Positions 1 through 11,045 are shown, counted from the stretch's first letter. The stretch is 64,000 bases of DNA from Adiantum capillus-veneris (GCA_014529385.2 CM043964.1:102318087-102382086), one strand, 5' to 3'. Notes: generated by a model from the sequence alone, not told the origin. A program made the numbers and translations.

Positions 1-1899
1 TTCAGGAAATTTAACATGGGCAGCCAGACGGTCAAACCATGGTGCCCCTAGGATTACATCCTCATGCTTGAGAGGAGAGATAAAGAAGTCCTCTTTGTCC
101 ACATAGCCTTGAACATGAAGCCTCAATTTCCCGATTAAGGGAGTGACTGAAGCTTCTTGCCCCTTGAAGGCACTGTCTGGGGGTAGGATATCTCCCATCT
201 CGTAGGATTGTATGCCTAGCTTGGTGGCTAACTCCATAGATATGAAATTGTGAGTAGAACCAGGGTCAAAGAGAATAAAAACATCATGTTCTCTTACCTT
301 TCCCCAAGCATGGCATAGAGGAGATCCTTTGTGGTGAGTTTGATGAATCTCCTCCTCTTGGATTTCAACCAAAGAAGCTCTAGGAGGATCTTGGCGGTTG
401 TTCTTTTGGGGACAAGCGCGGTACGCATGCCCTTGTTCACCGCACTTGAAACACCGGTTATCTTTACGATAACGCTCAAGCTCTTCAGGAGAGAGTTTAT
501 TCTTTCCTTTGTAAACTCCCTTCTCTTTAGCTTTGTTGGGATTGCCCTTAGGAGACTTTTGGACGTTGTCCTTCCCCTTAGGCTCATTGGAACCCTTGTT
601 TTCCGGGGGCTTATTATTTCTTTTACCCCCCATTTGGAAATTGATTCGCGAGGCCACCATAGTATGGTGTATTACCGCCGATATGGTACGTGGCCTTTGG
701 GAGTTGACATACTCCGCCATTTCTTCGGTTAAGCCCGCACAAAATTGTTGCTTTTGCTCTCCAAAATCCAACTTTTTGAAGACAGTGGCTTTGAGTTGTA
801 GGTCCCAAAACTTGTCTACATACTTGTGGATAGATTCATTGGGAGAGAGCTTTAAGCTTCGCCATTCGGTGAGTACTTTGTCTTTGGCATCGGTGGCCAA
901 AAATTGCTTCATAATGGAAGCTCTTAAAGCCTTCCATGTTCGTGGAGCTTCACCGTTGGCTCGTAGGCTAGACCACCATTGTCTGGCGGACTTTTGAAAG
1001 TGCATAGCTACATGGCGTAGCTTAGAGGACTCCGTGAAGCCCTCATCTCCAAACGCCGCATCGAATTGCTGGATAAAGGCCAAAACTTTGTCTGTAGCAC
1101 CGAAGGTGCCATCATAGGTAAGGAAAGAGATGCTCTTCCCTCCCTCTTTGAATTTCTTCAGCTTGGACGACCTCTTCCATGCGGCATAGGATTTCCTATG
1201 GCCTCTTCTTTTTGATGGTTCAAACGTTGCACCATCACTTTCTTCAAAAGATGAAGAATTTGAAGAAGGTGGAGAAGAGGGTGACCTCTTTCTCGCCTTT
1301 TTCTTGTCTTGATCTTTGTCGTCTTCACCATAGCTTTCATAAGAGGAAGAGGATGAAGAAGATGGAGAAGAGGGTGTCCTCTTTCTCGCCTTTTTCTTCT
1401 CTTGCTTTTTATCATCCCTCTTTGAATTATGGCGTGGAGAAGAGTGTGATGGTCTTCTCCGCTTTGGTGGTGATGGAGAGCGTTTAGCCCGCCGTCTTCG
1501 TGGAGCCATCTCCGCCGAGGTGGCGGGAGACTCGCTTCTTTCTCGTTCCTTCGGTGGAGGCTCTTGAGTTCTCCTTTGGGAAGGAGATGCATCATCAAGA
1601 AGTAAGTTCTTGAGCCCTTCATATGGATTCTCTTCTTCTTCCCGAATCGGAGAGAGACCTCTTTTGGTAGTCTCACAAGGAGGCTTCCTAGGTATTCTCT
1701 CGTCATGGTGATGAGCTTGGAGAACCCCGTGAGCACGGAGCTGCCGTTGCACTTCACTTTGGAGAGATGGATTGCCCATGGCTTGTTGAAGCCTAGAAAC
1801 AAGATAATTAACAAGCATTGAAGCATCATTAGTAGCTTGCTCATGAGCAAAATCAAAGTTATCAACATTAATTTCACTCTCTTTAATATTGTCAGCCAT
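1..1899 (-). CDS. gag-pro: gag-protease polyprotein, intact as far as visible (G1)
   Basis: An open frame with no stop runs from the ATG at 1899-1897 to the window edge (633 codons). I checked every codon for stops. Residues about 1-50 match the gag start of G2. A basic, Ser/Arg-rich stretch with RKR and SPSSP runs lies near residues 130-220, then the capsid-type gag domain (GTFGATDKVLAF, QWWSSLR) about 225-400. A CCHC zinc knuckle CX2CX4HX4C (CFKCGEQGHAYRAC) is at residues 483-496, coordinates 412-453. A retropepsin active site DPGST is at residue 545, and the ILGAPWF flap-type motif is near the edge. It encodes particle proteins and the processing protease. The start is chosen because the equivalent codon in G2 begins the same protein (mutated to ATA there). 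The RT and integrase part is presumed to continue in frame outside the window, as in G2. Confidence 0.9.
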   Translation of the reverse strand, partial: MADNIKESEINVDNFDFAHEQATNDASMLVNYLVSRLQQAMGNPSLQSEVQRQLRAHGVLQAHHHDERIPRKPPCETTKRGLSPIREEEENPYEGLKNLLLDDASPSQRRTQEPPPKERERSESPATSAEMAPRRRRAKRSPSPPKRRRPSHSSPRHNSKRDDKKQEKKKARKRTPSSPSSSSSSSYESYGEDDKDQDKKKARKRSPSSPPSSNSSSFEESDGATFEPSKRRGHRKSYAAWKRSSKLKKFKEGGKSISFLTYDGTFGATDKVLAFIQQFDAAFGDEGFTESSKLRHVAMHFQKSARQWWSSLRANGEAPRTWKALRASIMKQFLATDAKDKVLTEWRSLKLSPNESIHKYVDKFWDLQLKATVFKKLDFGEQKQQFCAGLTEEMAEYVNSQRPRTISAVIHHTMVASRINFQMGGKRNNKPPENKGSNEPKGKDNVQKSPKGNPNKAKEKGVYKGKNKLSPEELERYRKDNRCFKCGEQGHAYRACPQKNNRQDPPRASLVEIQEEEIHQTHHKGSPLCHAWGKVREHDVFILFDPGSTHNFISMELATKLGIQSYEMGDILPPDSAFKGQEASVTPLIGKLRLHVQGYVDKEDFFISPLKHEDVILGAPWFDRLAAHVKFPE

Positions 1900-2303
1900 T
1901 CTAACAACTTTTAGGTGTAAACTTTTTAGGTGTACTTTGGCACTTCAAGCCCTAGTTGCTACTTCTCTTTACCCTTTTAGAAAAAGCACTCAAGCTACTG
2001 TACCCGCGGCTCGAATACCATTAATTGCAAGGAATAGAAGAGAGGGTCTTTCGACACCAAAACAGCACCGGCTCCTGTCAAGCTTCTAATAGCTCAATAG
2101 TGGTTAAGCCGTAGGCAAGCCCCGTAGGACTCCACTATTAAGACCATAGCTCTCAACGGTGATGCCCCGTTAACTGCACAAAGGCAGGCGCACTGCAAGG
2201 CTGAAAAATCCCTATTCTACTTACTCACAGGCAATTAATAATACCAACCATTTGTAGCTAGCTTGAGGACCTCCCTTCTTGAGCAAGAAAAGAGAAACCT
2301 TGA
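1900..2303 (-). other. G1 untranslated leader between primer site and gag
   Basis: About 400 bp of non-coding sequence between the primer-binding site and the gag ATG. It is alignable by eye with the leader of G2 (about 41214-41620), for example around the shared GGCTCAA and CCGTAGGCAAG words. No gene is seen in it. Confidence 0.75.
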
Positions 2304-2315
2304 GCTCTGATACCG
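2304..2315 (-). other. primer-binding site, initiator Met tRNA type (G1)
   Basis: On the minus strand the sequence next to the LTR reads CGGTATCAGAGC. This matches the classic plant Met-initiator tRNA primer site TGGTATCAGAGC at 11 of 12 positions. It lies 1 bp inside the LTR edge, as in G2. Confidence 0.85.
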
Positions 2316-2316
2316 A

Positions 2317-3905
2317 TGTAACATTTAATGGCCTAAAATCTTATTTGTAGCGGAAATTAGCATGAACATAGTGGGCATTTCTTTAGAATAGATTCCTAAG
2401 GAGAATTACAAGAGTGCTTGGGTGGAGAGAGCAACAAAAAGCATAACACCTAGTTAGATAGCATCGACAATACTTTCAAAAGAGAGAGCAATTAAGCTAT
2501 TGACAACAGTTGAGGACCGGATTTGCATGGAGCCGGTCCCCCCTCCAAAAGGCTTTGTATTATGGTTTCTCCCATCAAGAGAGACATTGTACAATACAAT
2601 TCTTTGTGTTCCTTCAAGACTAGCTAGTGCAATGAAGATGGAAGCTTCATACACCAAGCAAAACACCTAATCAAACACAACTTGAATTATCCCCGTTCTC
2701 AGACCCAAGACCTCACACACCTTCGAAGATGGTGAGAGCTAGCAGGGTATGAGAGTAGATTGAGAGGAAAAAGAAGTATCTTACGAGAAAGAAGTACATC
2801 TCCTCACATAATCACTCATATTAGCATAGTTTAGCTTAGTAATTAGCTTGGTAGAGAAGATGAGCATGCATTGAAGCTTGGCTCTTGGTTGGATTTGCAT
2901 CCACATGCCAAGAGAGTGTTGATGTAGGCTTCTATCTCACAAGCTTGGAGTAGGTGATGAGCTCTCCATTAAAGCTTGGGAGGAGATAGAGTATTTTCCC
3001 TTCACACATGGTCAAGTGTGAGAGTGTGTGTGTCAATGCCCAGCAAAAATCAGCCCCCCCTCTCTCTTGGGCGAGCCCTAGCTGCTAAGTTAGTCTGGCT
3101 TTTGCCTCATTGGACCTCCCCAGGTCAAGCCAATAGGGATTAAGCAGCATAAGTGATAGCCTTCTGACATGTGTCCCCCTTTCCCCTTTTGTGAGAGCTT
3201 TAGATAATTAAATAATTAAACTAAACTCTCATTGGACCCCTTTGCCTCCTGGCCAATAGGAATCAGGCAAGCCATGGGGCTCCTGAATGCTCATTGGACC
3301 CCTTGGGAGACTGCCCAATAGTCTTCTAGGACAGTTAATTCTTATTGGTTTCTTTTATTAAATGTTTTTAAATTAATTAAACTAGATTTACTCTAGCCTA
3401 ATTCTCATTGGTCCACTTCAAGGGTCTTCCAATAGGAATTGGGCACACCTTGTGGGCATCTGGCCTAGGGAGCTGACATGTGTCCCTCATTCCCTTTGTG
3501 TAAAGGGAGCCTGTGTGTGTGTGTGTGGCTTTCTCTCTCATTCCCCTAGCTTTGGGGCTCGCCCCCTCCCATGTAGGGATGTAGAAAGACTTTTTGGGCA
3601 CACTAAGCATCCAATTTTTCCTAAGATTGACCTTTGGACACAACCTTTGAATTTTGGAACCTTAGCATTTTGGAAGTCTTAATGGGCTGAACCTTAGGGT
3701 CTTTTTAGCCCATTGTTTCACATGGCTCTTTTGCAGATGGCCCCCCCTTTGGATCCCTATTTTCCCTCCTTTGGATCCCTACTGTGGCCGGTCTGCTAAC
3801 TTAACCAATATTCTAGCTTTTTCTCCCTTGGCACTTCCCCACATTAAATGATCAGTTTAATATGAGAAAATCATTTAGGAGAATTAGATATTGATTATTA
3901 TGACA
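2317..3905 (-). repeat. 5' LTR of G1 (about 1589 bp)
   Basis: On the plus strand it starts TGTAACATTTAATGG and ends ATTATTATGACA, matching the ends of the G2 LTRs (TGTAATGG...TTTTATGACA). It contains four ATTGG/CCAAT inverted pairs (3109-3134, 3231-3257, 3293-3319, 3407-3433) and a short GT run near 3513. Its right edge abuts giant-LTR sequence. It is the promoter region of G1 and is transcribed toward lower coordinates. Confidence 0.9.
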
Positions 3906-4113
3906 GGAAGTTTCCTCTTATGCACTCCTGAAGGCTGTGACTTAGACATTGGGTAGAGACCTCTGTAAGAATTAGTTAGGAGTCGGTCGATAGTAGGTTG
4001 ACACCCTATTCTTGCTTCCACGCATCTGCGGGTCGAGTTTCGTCCTTAGCTGACAAATCTTGTTAGGTGAGTTCTCGCTGTGCTGACGTCCGTCGCGGCG
4101 TATCCATCCAACA
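3906..4113 (+). repeat. 5' LTR remnant of the giant element
   Basis: 208 bp identical in length to 25253-25460 of the 3' LTR with about 7 differences, ending CCATCCAACA. The first part of the LTR is missing because G1 has inserted here. It should continue to the left of the window. Confidence 0.93.
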
Positions 4114-4114
4114 T

Positions 4115-4133
4115 TGGCACTGCTGTCGGGGAC
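4115..4133 (+). other. probable primer-binding site (degenerate tRNA-Asp type)
   Basis: TGGCACTGCTGTCGGGGAC lies 1 bp after the LTR end. It differs from the tRNA-Asp complement used by Athila-like elements (TGGCGCCGTTGCCGGGGA) by about four transitions, two of them explained by CpG decay. The tRNA assignment is an inference; the location is firm. Confidence 0.65.
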
Positions 4134-5937
4134 GAAAACCTTAGGTAGGTGATCGAGACTAGTCCTTGAGGATAGGTATTCTTTGGCTTGCCAAGAGTCT
4201 CGTTTTACATTTAGATAGGACGAGAGGGTGGAGGACTCTCTAGGTCTTAGAGGGAGTATAGGGAGCGTGTGTCTGGCCTAGATCCTTCGACTTAGGTAGA
4301 TTTAGGTAGACTGAGATAGCTTTAGGTATTAGAAGAGTAGGAGTTGGAGTGGTAGAAGAGGTGAGAGGAGGGCGTGAGAGTCCGGAGAGGCCAGAAAGCA
4401 ACCAAAACACCATTTCATATGATGAGTAGGAGTAGAGTAACTAGAACATCATGATTCGTGATCTAGAGCATTTCATGCATGTATACTTGTTTGTTGGATT
4501 CATCACAAGGTTGTAAAAGATGCAAAAAGATGCAAAAGTGTGTTTGAAAGCTGAAGTGAAGTCCAAAAGTTACTGTGAGTGTTTTTGATAGAGCTGCAGA
4601 GCATCAGGAGCATTTTTGTCAGGAAAAAAAATTAATTTTAAGCCAGGAGACATCCTACGCGTAGGATGTCTACAGGCTAATCTGGTGGGAATTTTGGAAT
4701 TTTGAGTTGACCAGTGTGTTCAGAAGGTGGGGTTTACCCTATTTTCACCTGGAAAGTGGAAATTTGACCATATCTTGACAGGATAAGGCCAAATAGACTG
4801 AAATTGCCAGACATCCTACTCAAATTGTACCAAGGCATTATTTTAAGACCAAAACCATAAGATGACTGCATGAGCATGATCTGCATGATATATTGAGTGA
4901 CTGAGAGAGGTTTCATCTCATTTGGGTGAGAAAATTGGGTTCTAAGCAGACTTTGGTACTTTTGACTGCAAAAGACTAGAAAATCTAAAATTGGGGACTT
5001 TTGAAATCCAAACCAAAATCTAAGCAGGCCACTGGGTTGCTGACATCAAGGGGAAGCCGTGGGTCAAGTTTAGGGTCAAACAGGCCAAAAAGACATCCTA
5101 CGCGTAGGATGTCATCTGTGTGATTTTGCACTCCAAACTTAATTTTGAGCATACCAAAGGGATCAGCACCTCAAGGGGAGCGTGTGCTTTGCATTTGAAG
5201 CCATTCTGAGCAAAAAGACATCCTACGTGTAGGATGTCCAAAGCAAGAAATTATAGCCAGATACTGACTGTGGGCATAGCAAGGTGTTGTATAGCCTGAG
5301 GCAAGCCTCCTAGTCAATTTTGGTCCAAATTGGAGTTGATTAGACTGATCAAGACTAGCAGCAGGCTGTCGAAACAGATTTCTGATCTATTGACCAGCTT
5401 ATAGGTGTCCAAATCAAAAAGTAAAACCAGGTGTGGACTCAGCACATCAAGGGGAATCCATAGTGCAAGAATCCAGGCAAAAAAGAGCAAGAGACATACT
5501 ACACGTAGGATGTCTACTGGGGCTTAGTGAAGACAAAATTTGACTGAGCTTAGACAGTGAGGTTCCATTTGGCTTAAGGGTTCCAGAACTTCATTCAGAA
5601 GTGAATTTGGACCTTGTTTGGCCATTTTGACGGATCAAAGACTGAATTCAGACTTTTTCACGTAAATTGACCAACATCCGAGAGAAGTACAGTTTCAGAT
5701 TAGCAGACCTAATCCAGAATATCAACAATGTATAAATTACAGTAGTGGTTGAGTTTAACTCTCCAGTTATACAAATCATTATTAAGATCGCCTCTAGCGG
5801 TTAAATGCTTTGATTCGATTGCCGAAATTAAACGCTTGTGTAGAGGTATATTCAACAGCAAAGCAAGAAGTTGTGCGGAGACTGATCCTTTGCCAGGTGA
5901 GTGGTTGGATTTGTGATAAATTGCATTGATAAGTTTG
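4134..5937 (+). other. 1.8 kb non-coding leader of the giant element
   Basis: No meaningful open frame lies between the primer site and the gag ATG at 5938. The stretch holds four copies of a 24-bp palindrome plus one half-site, and recurrent words such as TCAAGGGGA (5048, 5173, 5449). It also has the 18-mer GTCAATTTTGGTCCAAAT at 5313-5330, whose exact reverse complement occurs at 17472-17489 in the 3' non-coding block. A packaging or regulatory role is possible, but nothing in the sequence proves it. Confidence 0.75.
4648..5515. repeat. 5' palindrome array (TCCTACGCGTAGGA core)
   Basis: Copies at 4648-4671 (perfect 24 bp), 5091-5113 (perfect 22-bp core), 5216-5239 (one central change, CGTG) and 5492-5515 (two changes). 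A half-site at 4809-4820 reads AGACATCCTACT. Starts are 161, 282, 125 and 276 bp apart, so spacing is less regular than in the 3' array. The motif is AGACATCC-TACGCGTA-GGATGTCT. Confidence 0.95.
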
Positions 5938-7310
5938 ATGAATTTAAGATCAGGAAGCTACATTTTTAGAGACCAAAAGGTGGCAGGTGACCAAGGTAGC
6001 TTAGTGTCCACCGAGGAGAGTGTAACTCAGGCAAGGCTAGATCCACTAGCACTGATTGTTGATGAGGGTAGTGATACTGATACTTCATCAAACAAATCCT
6101 TCTTCATGATGGGTAGTCAACAGCCAGGGGGTTTCACCTATGACGGACCAATGCCAGGAGGAAGCACCTCCCTTAATCCTTTGAATGATTCCAAGTTCAT
6201 TGTGATCTTCTTAGAAGGAACAAACTCAAGGGGAGCCCTAGTCTATTCTGACTATCAAGGATGCAAGTGTATTTGTATTGAAGAAAGATCGGCTCAGAGA
6301 CTGGAAATAATTCGAGTCTATGATGATGGGGATAGATTCTGAGACGAAAAGGGAAACCACTATCTGATAGTTAGTTACCCTGAAGATTACAACAGATATG
6401 GAGATAATGTGGCGAAGGGGAAAATGGTTTCAGAAACTCAAGAACCTCCTCCAAACATTGATCGACCTGGAGAAATTTTTATGTATGATAAGAAAACAAC
6501 TAGGGTTTCAACTTATAATGAGAATGTGGGAATTTACAAGCATGAGAGTGAGGGAATAGTCTCTTACTTTCACTGCAAAGAACCATACCCAAACGAGTTA
6601 AGCAAAGACAAGGTTCTTTACTTATTCTCTTATGAAACTGTTATGGGGAAGGATATAGTTTTTGTTGATAGGTACGGGCGAGAATACCAACGTATTCTCC
6701 CAGAGGAGGTAGAAAAGGCAACAGTTCCAGGAGTATCAACATATGCCCCCGATGAAGTGCCAAGATCCACCTACACCCCTAGCAAGTCGACAAATCCCTT
6801 CTCAGAGGAGTATGACGCGACCTCACATTCTACTCGACCGCAGACATTCAACAATCAAAACGAACCAGCAACTCAGCCATCATTGCAGGCATGGCTTCGA
6901 CAGAGTGCAACATTGGAACAAGACTGAAATCGAGATGGTTATCAAGCCGCACGAGGGCTAAGGGATTTACAAGAACCACCACTCTATTCAAGGTATCAAG
7001 GAGAGAGTAAGCCAAAAACTCAAGGGACAACAGAGCCTGGGAGACCACCCATAGAACGAGTTCAAAGAGATGAACCATCTCTTGCAAGAACTATTAGAAA
7101 TTATGGCTTAGGAGCACCATTGGGAGAGGAACCAACCTACTACAGAAGACCAGAGGAGGTATATTGATTAGGATGTGGAGATCCAATGATGAGATTTGTA
7201 GACAATCATAGAATTAGACCTTCTCAAGTGCAAAAATGGGTAAACAAGAAATACACGGGACACAGAGATCCGAGAGATCATCTAGCTTTTTTGTGCGTGT
7301 AATTAGAGCG
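5938..7310 (+). pseudogene. gag: giant element gag, N-terminal part (broken)
   Basis: The frame begins at ATG 5938 with MNLRSG, a start typical of Athila/Tat gag proteins. It reads through in one frame to about 7300 apart from in-frame TGA codons at 6340-6342, 6925-6927 and near 7168. It is acidic and hydrophilic, with no transmembrane segment. Near 7206-7290 the residues RPSQVxKWVNKKYTGHRDPRDH match the start of the capsid domain, and C encodes a similar run (RPSQVxKxVxKK). A frameshift follows near 7300. The TGA codons look like single C-to-T changes of CGA or G-to-A changes of TGG. Residues before the capsid domain match nothing I recognise. Confidence 0.8.
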
Positions 7311-8550
7311 GAAGAGGTGTTAGACTTCCCTACCTAATTTGCAGGGTTTGGACTAACCTTAGAGGATGATGCTGCTACTTAGTTTGACTCTGTGGAGCGT
7401 AGAGTCTTTGAGTCTATGGAGGAAGTGTTTGATGAGTTTATCGAGGAATTCTCACAAAGAGGAATAGCTCATAATACCGTCTCACAAATCCATAAATTCA
7501 AACAGAAAGACGGGGAATCTGTGCGAAAGGCAGTCCTAAGACTAAAAAGATATTTTAAGTTCTTCCCTGTGGAAGAACTGCCAACTCAGTCTAGACTTAT
7601 GCTTATATTTATCCAAGGACTAAGGAATGCAGATCTCCAGAAGGACTTACATATGAAGAGGAGCACGACGTTGAATGAGTTAACCAAGGAGGCTCTTTAC
7701 CTTGTAGACAATTGTGCGGTCTACAAAGAGGGCGAGTTCAAGGATCTTGACGATGATTCATCCTCACAACAAAGTGGGAGCAATTCTTCTAAGATAGCAC
7801 CGAAAGGAGAAGTAGCTGTAAACCAAGAGCAACTTGTAGAGGAAGTGCTAAAAAAGATAAACTTGTACGCCAAACCGCAGGCCACCAAACAACCCAAGTG
7901 GTGTGCTATTGAACAAAAATGGACAAACCATGGGATAGAGGAATGTTATTATAACAAGGGATATGTGAGAGAGAGACCTTACGCTCCCCAAGCTCATGTA
8001 GCTTCTCCTCAAGTTCCACCGATGCCTAGGTATCAAGCAGGCAACCTACCAAGACTTGTAGGTGTAGAAAGACCACAACCAGTGTTGGAGCAACAACCAC
8101 CCCTACCAGGATTACAACCAGTCGGCATAAGATACACACCAACTGTAACCAAATCAGAAGAGAAGGCTTTGGTGCCTATGCATGCATATTATGAAGATCC
8201 CAGAGGATATGCGGCAAACCCTGTCTATTATCCACCGGAAGAACCCTCGACACCAGAACCATGGAGCATGATAGGAAATACATGACCACCTACAGCTGCA
8301 CAGGCAACAAGAGAAGGAAGATATAGCTTAGATGAACGAACACTGTTGTTCATAGCCAACGGAGGCATGGGCGGATAGAGACATGCATACCAAATAAGAG
8401 GAGCTCAAGGAGCACCTCAATAGCCTAAAGGACCCTGCTACAAGTGTGGTGGAGACCATTGGCTAAGAGAATGTCCTCATGATGAAATCATTAGAGCCAA
8501 CGCATATTGCACCAAGTGTGCAGTTACTCATTTGATTCCAGATTGCTCTA
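7311..8550 (+). pseudogene. gag: giant element gag capsid domain and zinc knuckles (broken)
   Basis: The 297-codon open stretch 7392-8285 carries the Retrotrans_gag-type capsid domain (FDEFIEEFSQRG near its start, later MLIFIQGLRNADLQKDL and LTKEALYLVDN). A proline-rich linker follows. Beyond stops at 8283, 8377 and 8420 the frame encodes CX2CX4HX4C (CYKCGGDHWLREC, 8436-8474). About 33 bp on there is a variant knuckle CX2CX3HX4C (CTKCAVTHLIPDC). These would form the capsid and the RNA-binding nucleocapsid. The best relative in the window is C at 56668-58621, with the same order and motifs but only protein-level similarity. Confidence 0.85.
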
Positions 8551-9880
8551 AGAACCCTAGAAAAGGAGCAAAAACTACCTTAAACATACTAGAAGCAGTG
8601 CCTTCCAATGGGGGGTCAGAAAACGAGACAATCATACCTATTCAGGCAATGACACGAGCCCAAGCTCAAAGAATGACGAACGAACCCATAATTGAAGAGC
8701 CAAAAACCGATGCCCCAAGTTCAGAAACGAAAAATCAGAGAAGCACTTGGAAGGTTAGAAAGGCGCATATTGAAGACAGGAAAGAACGAGAGCAAACGGC
8801 TCTATTCGAGGAGTTAAAACACAAAAAGGATAGATTAGAGCAGTTAGAGGATCTAGCTAGCCTAAGCTCACACACCGTGGCAACCATAGCACCCAAGGGA
8901 ATAGCAGAACCCAAAAGTGCAGAATCAGGAGGATCAGTACTAGCAGACAAGGTAAATGAGCAGTTAGATGCACTTCTAAAAGCTTATGAAAACACACTCA
9001 AAAAGAACCAAAACCAAGAGCAAAGATGGATGACTTATCCATATGCTGAAATAGGAAAACAGAGGTTGGAAATGTGTAGAAAGATGATTGAAACAACTCA
9101 ATCCTTGATAGAAAACCCGTTTGGTAAACCAGCAAATTGGCATGAAGTACCAGCTCCAATCCCTATCAAACCAACTCTAGAGGAACAAGTAGAAACGAAG
9201 GAAAGACTCATGAATGCCTATGAGTCTAGGGGAGAACCTATCATAGTGCCAAATACTACAGATGGAGCAAGTGACGGGTTCCAACCTAAAACATTGGTAG
9301 AAATGGGTAAGGATTGTAACGGTTTAGATGATCTGTGGAAACAAATCCGTGAGGCCAACAAAGCTAACAGGGTGAGTTACCACATGAACAGCAAGGGAAA
9401 AGAGAAGAATGATATCTTACCTCCTATTGAATAATTTGAGGCAAGATCACAAGTGAACTTTGACATACATTCACAAGGGGGAGACCAGGGATCAATTAGT
9501 TTGGGGCACAGCCAGCTAGACTCGCTGAAAACTCTACCCTCTTACCTAGGAGAGTATGAAGCCAAGTCTGAAGTGAGAGCAATCCCATCTCAAAGACTTT
9601 CTTCTAACAAAGTGATGGATTCACAAGGGTTGATTGAGTTATTGTCCACCCCGGTGGCATGCACAATCACATTAGCCAAACTCCTAAGGTTACGACCAAA
9701 CGTGTGGACCACAGTAGGAAAATGCTTAGAAAAATTTGGAGTAAAAAACCCCACCTCGAAGCTTCAAGAAGGGATTAGATAATTGGACAGGCCTCAACTA
9801 AATACTAGGCCAGTACCTTTAAACAAGGTTGGAGAGTATTGCGAGGGAGAAGATGGAAACACTAAACTACCAGTAGAATT
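8551..9880 (+). pseudogene. giant element gag-pro linker, charged region
   Basis: Open stretches 8532-9434 (300 codons) and 9453-9782 (109 codons) encode a Lys/Glu-rich, probably partly coiled-coil region. It includes AMTRAQAQR, EQLDALLKAYENTL and KQRLEMCRKMIETTQSL, then a short conserved PLNKVGEYCEGEDGNT just before the protease. C encodes matching pieces in the same order (QRLEMCKRLIETAQ; PVNKVDDYCEGEEGNT), so the region is a genuine conserved part of the polyprotein. No named domain is recognised. Stops interrupt it at 9432-9434 and 9780-9782. Confidence 0.75.
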
Positions 9881-10867
9881 CCAAGGAGTAGTTGCCAAAG
9901 CTATTCTTGACAGTGGAGGGGAAAAACAGCTTTGAGAGCTACTAGAATGGAATTGCAATTGGCAGATGGGTTCATGGAGAAGCCCCTAGGACTTTCAAAA
10001 AAAGTGATTGTCACTTCGTGTGGAATCGAGTATGAGCATACATTTGCAATAGTCGATTTCGACAAAAAGAACAATTATGAGATCATCTTGAGAAGACCGT
10101 TCATGCGACAATTGAAGATGGTCCAGGATTGGGGTTACAACCACATATACCTCAGACATGGCGAGACAACAACCAAAATATACCTGAAAGACCATAGTTA
10201 CAAGGATGTGGACCAGACACCAGTGGAAGAGTTTGATTCAACTACAGTCGTAGGATCAGAACTCCCAGCATGGTTAGGGCAACAAAAAGAGCTATGGATG
10301 TGCGGAGCTTCACATTGTGGGAGCTTAAAAAGAGAGGAATGCATCTTAGAAAGAGCGATTGAGGACAAGGAGTATATTCCGGAACCTTTTCCTGAAGATG
10401 CCTTAGAACCTCTGGAATGGGAACACATACTAGCAACATTGGATGTCTGTACCATTACAGATAGTCCGACAACAAATTTTTGCGATAAGGATGGCTATGA
10501 TGTGCTACCCTATCACATGGTAAGCCTTATACCAGGAGGAGATGAGATGGTAGAACCACCAGAACAAGAAGTGTTTTATAACTCCTCTGAACATCTAGAG
10601 GTAAACAATGATGCAGATAATGAGTGTTCAGACAACTCAAGTGAGTGTGGGGAGAAAGCAGAGAATATCAAGTTTTATGATTTTGCTAATCAACACCCTA
10701 GACACCAGGAATGTTATAGGAGAAAAAGAGCAGGAAACAAAGCGAGAGAGAACCTGATGCCCAGGATGAAAGATAAAACTCACTATCTAATGCTTGTCAA
10801 AGCAGAGGATTGTGTAAAAGATCAAATATCAGGAAGATTCTCAAAAATTCGAAGGGAAAAGACGTGA
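9881..10867 (+). pseudogene. pro: giant element retroviral-type aspartic protease and linker
   Basis: The active-site triad context ILDSGG is encoded near 9904-9921. A TGA and a frame change follow within 20 codons, then the 311-codon open stretch 9932-10867. That stretch holds MELQLADGFMEKPLG, a core strand GIEYEHTFAIVDF, and the C-terminal retropepsin signature IILRRPFMRQL (canonical ILGRPF, Gly replaced by Arg). C keeps about a dozen residues (WEKWERPAL) between the active site and QLADG that are missing here, so a small deletion is likely. The rest (from about 10200) is an acidic linker before RT, ending in a Lys/Arg-rich stretch and a stop at 10865. Confidence 0.8.
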
Positions 10868-11045
10868 GAGGAAATAAGACAAGTACGGAAAGCTAAAACC
10901 GAAACAAAATCACAAAAACAGCAAAAATAAAAAAAAGAAACAACGAAAGACCAAGAATGGACCAAACTGGAGCGTAAACAGAAATACCAAGAACTGAAAC
11001 GGTCTTTACGAGAGATATGGACTACTGAGGAAGATAGTGATGGTA

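Larger units (their letters stand above)
1..3905 (-). mobile_element. G1: Ty3/gypsy chromovirus-family LTR element, 5' part only
   Basis: The 5' portion of a minus-strand element, read from high to low coordinates: LTR, primer-binding site, leader, gag and protease, then the window edge. It closely matches G2 in the same order. It lies inside the 5' LTR of the giant plus-strand element: sequence after 3905 resumes that LTR at a point that is uninterrupted in the intact 3' LTR (around 25253). The insertion is therefore younger than the giant. The pol genes, 3' LTR and left target-site duplicate (expected GGAAG, 3906-3910) lie outside the window. Confidence 0.9.

Noticed and set aside
331-997. 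Plus-strand open frames 331-732 and 533-997 as genes
   Set aside because: They are shadows of the minus-strand gag-protease frame of G1, whose zinc knuckle and active site are unmistakable.
1158-1907. Minus-strand 249-codon frame starting MLEWL
   Set aside because: Shifted by one relative to the real gag frame (ATG 1899); its Arg/Leu-rich residues arise from the Ser/Arg-rich gag region read out of frame.
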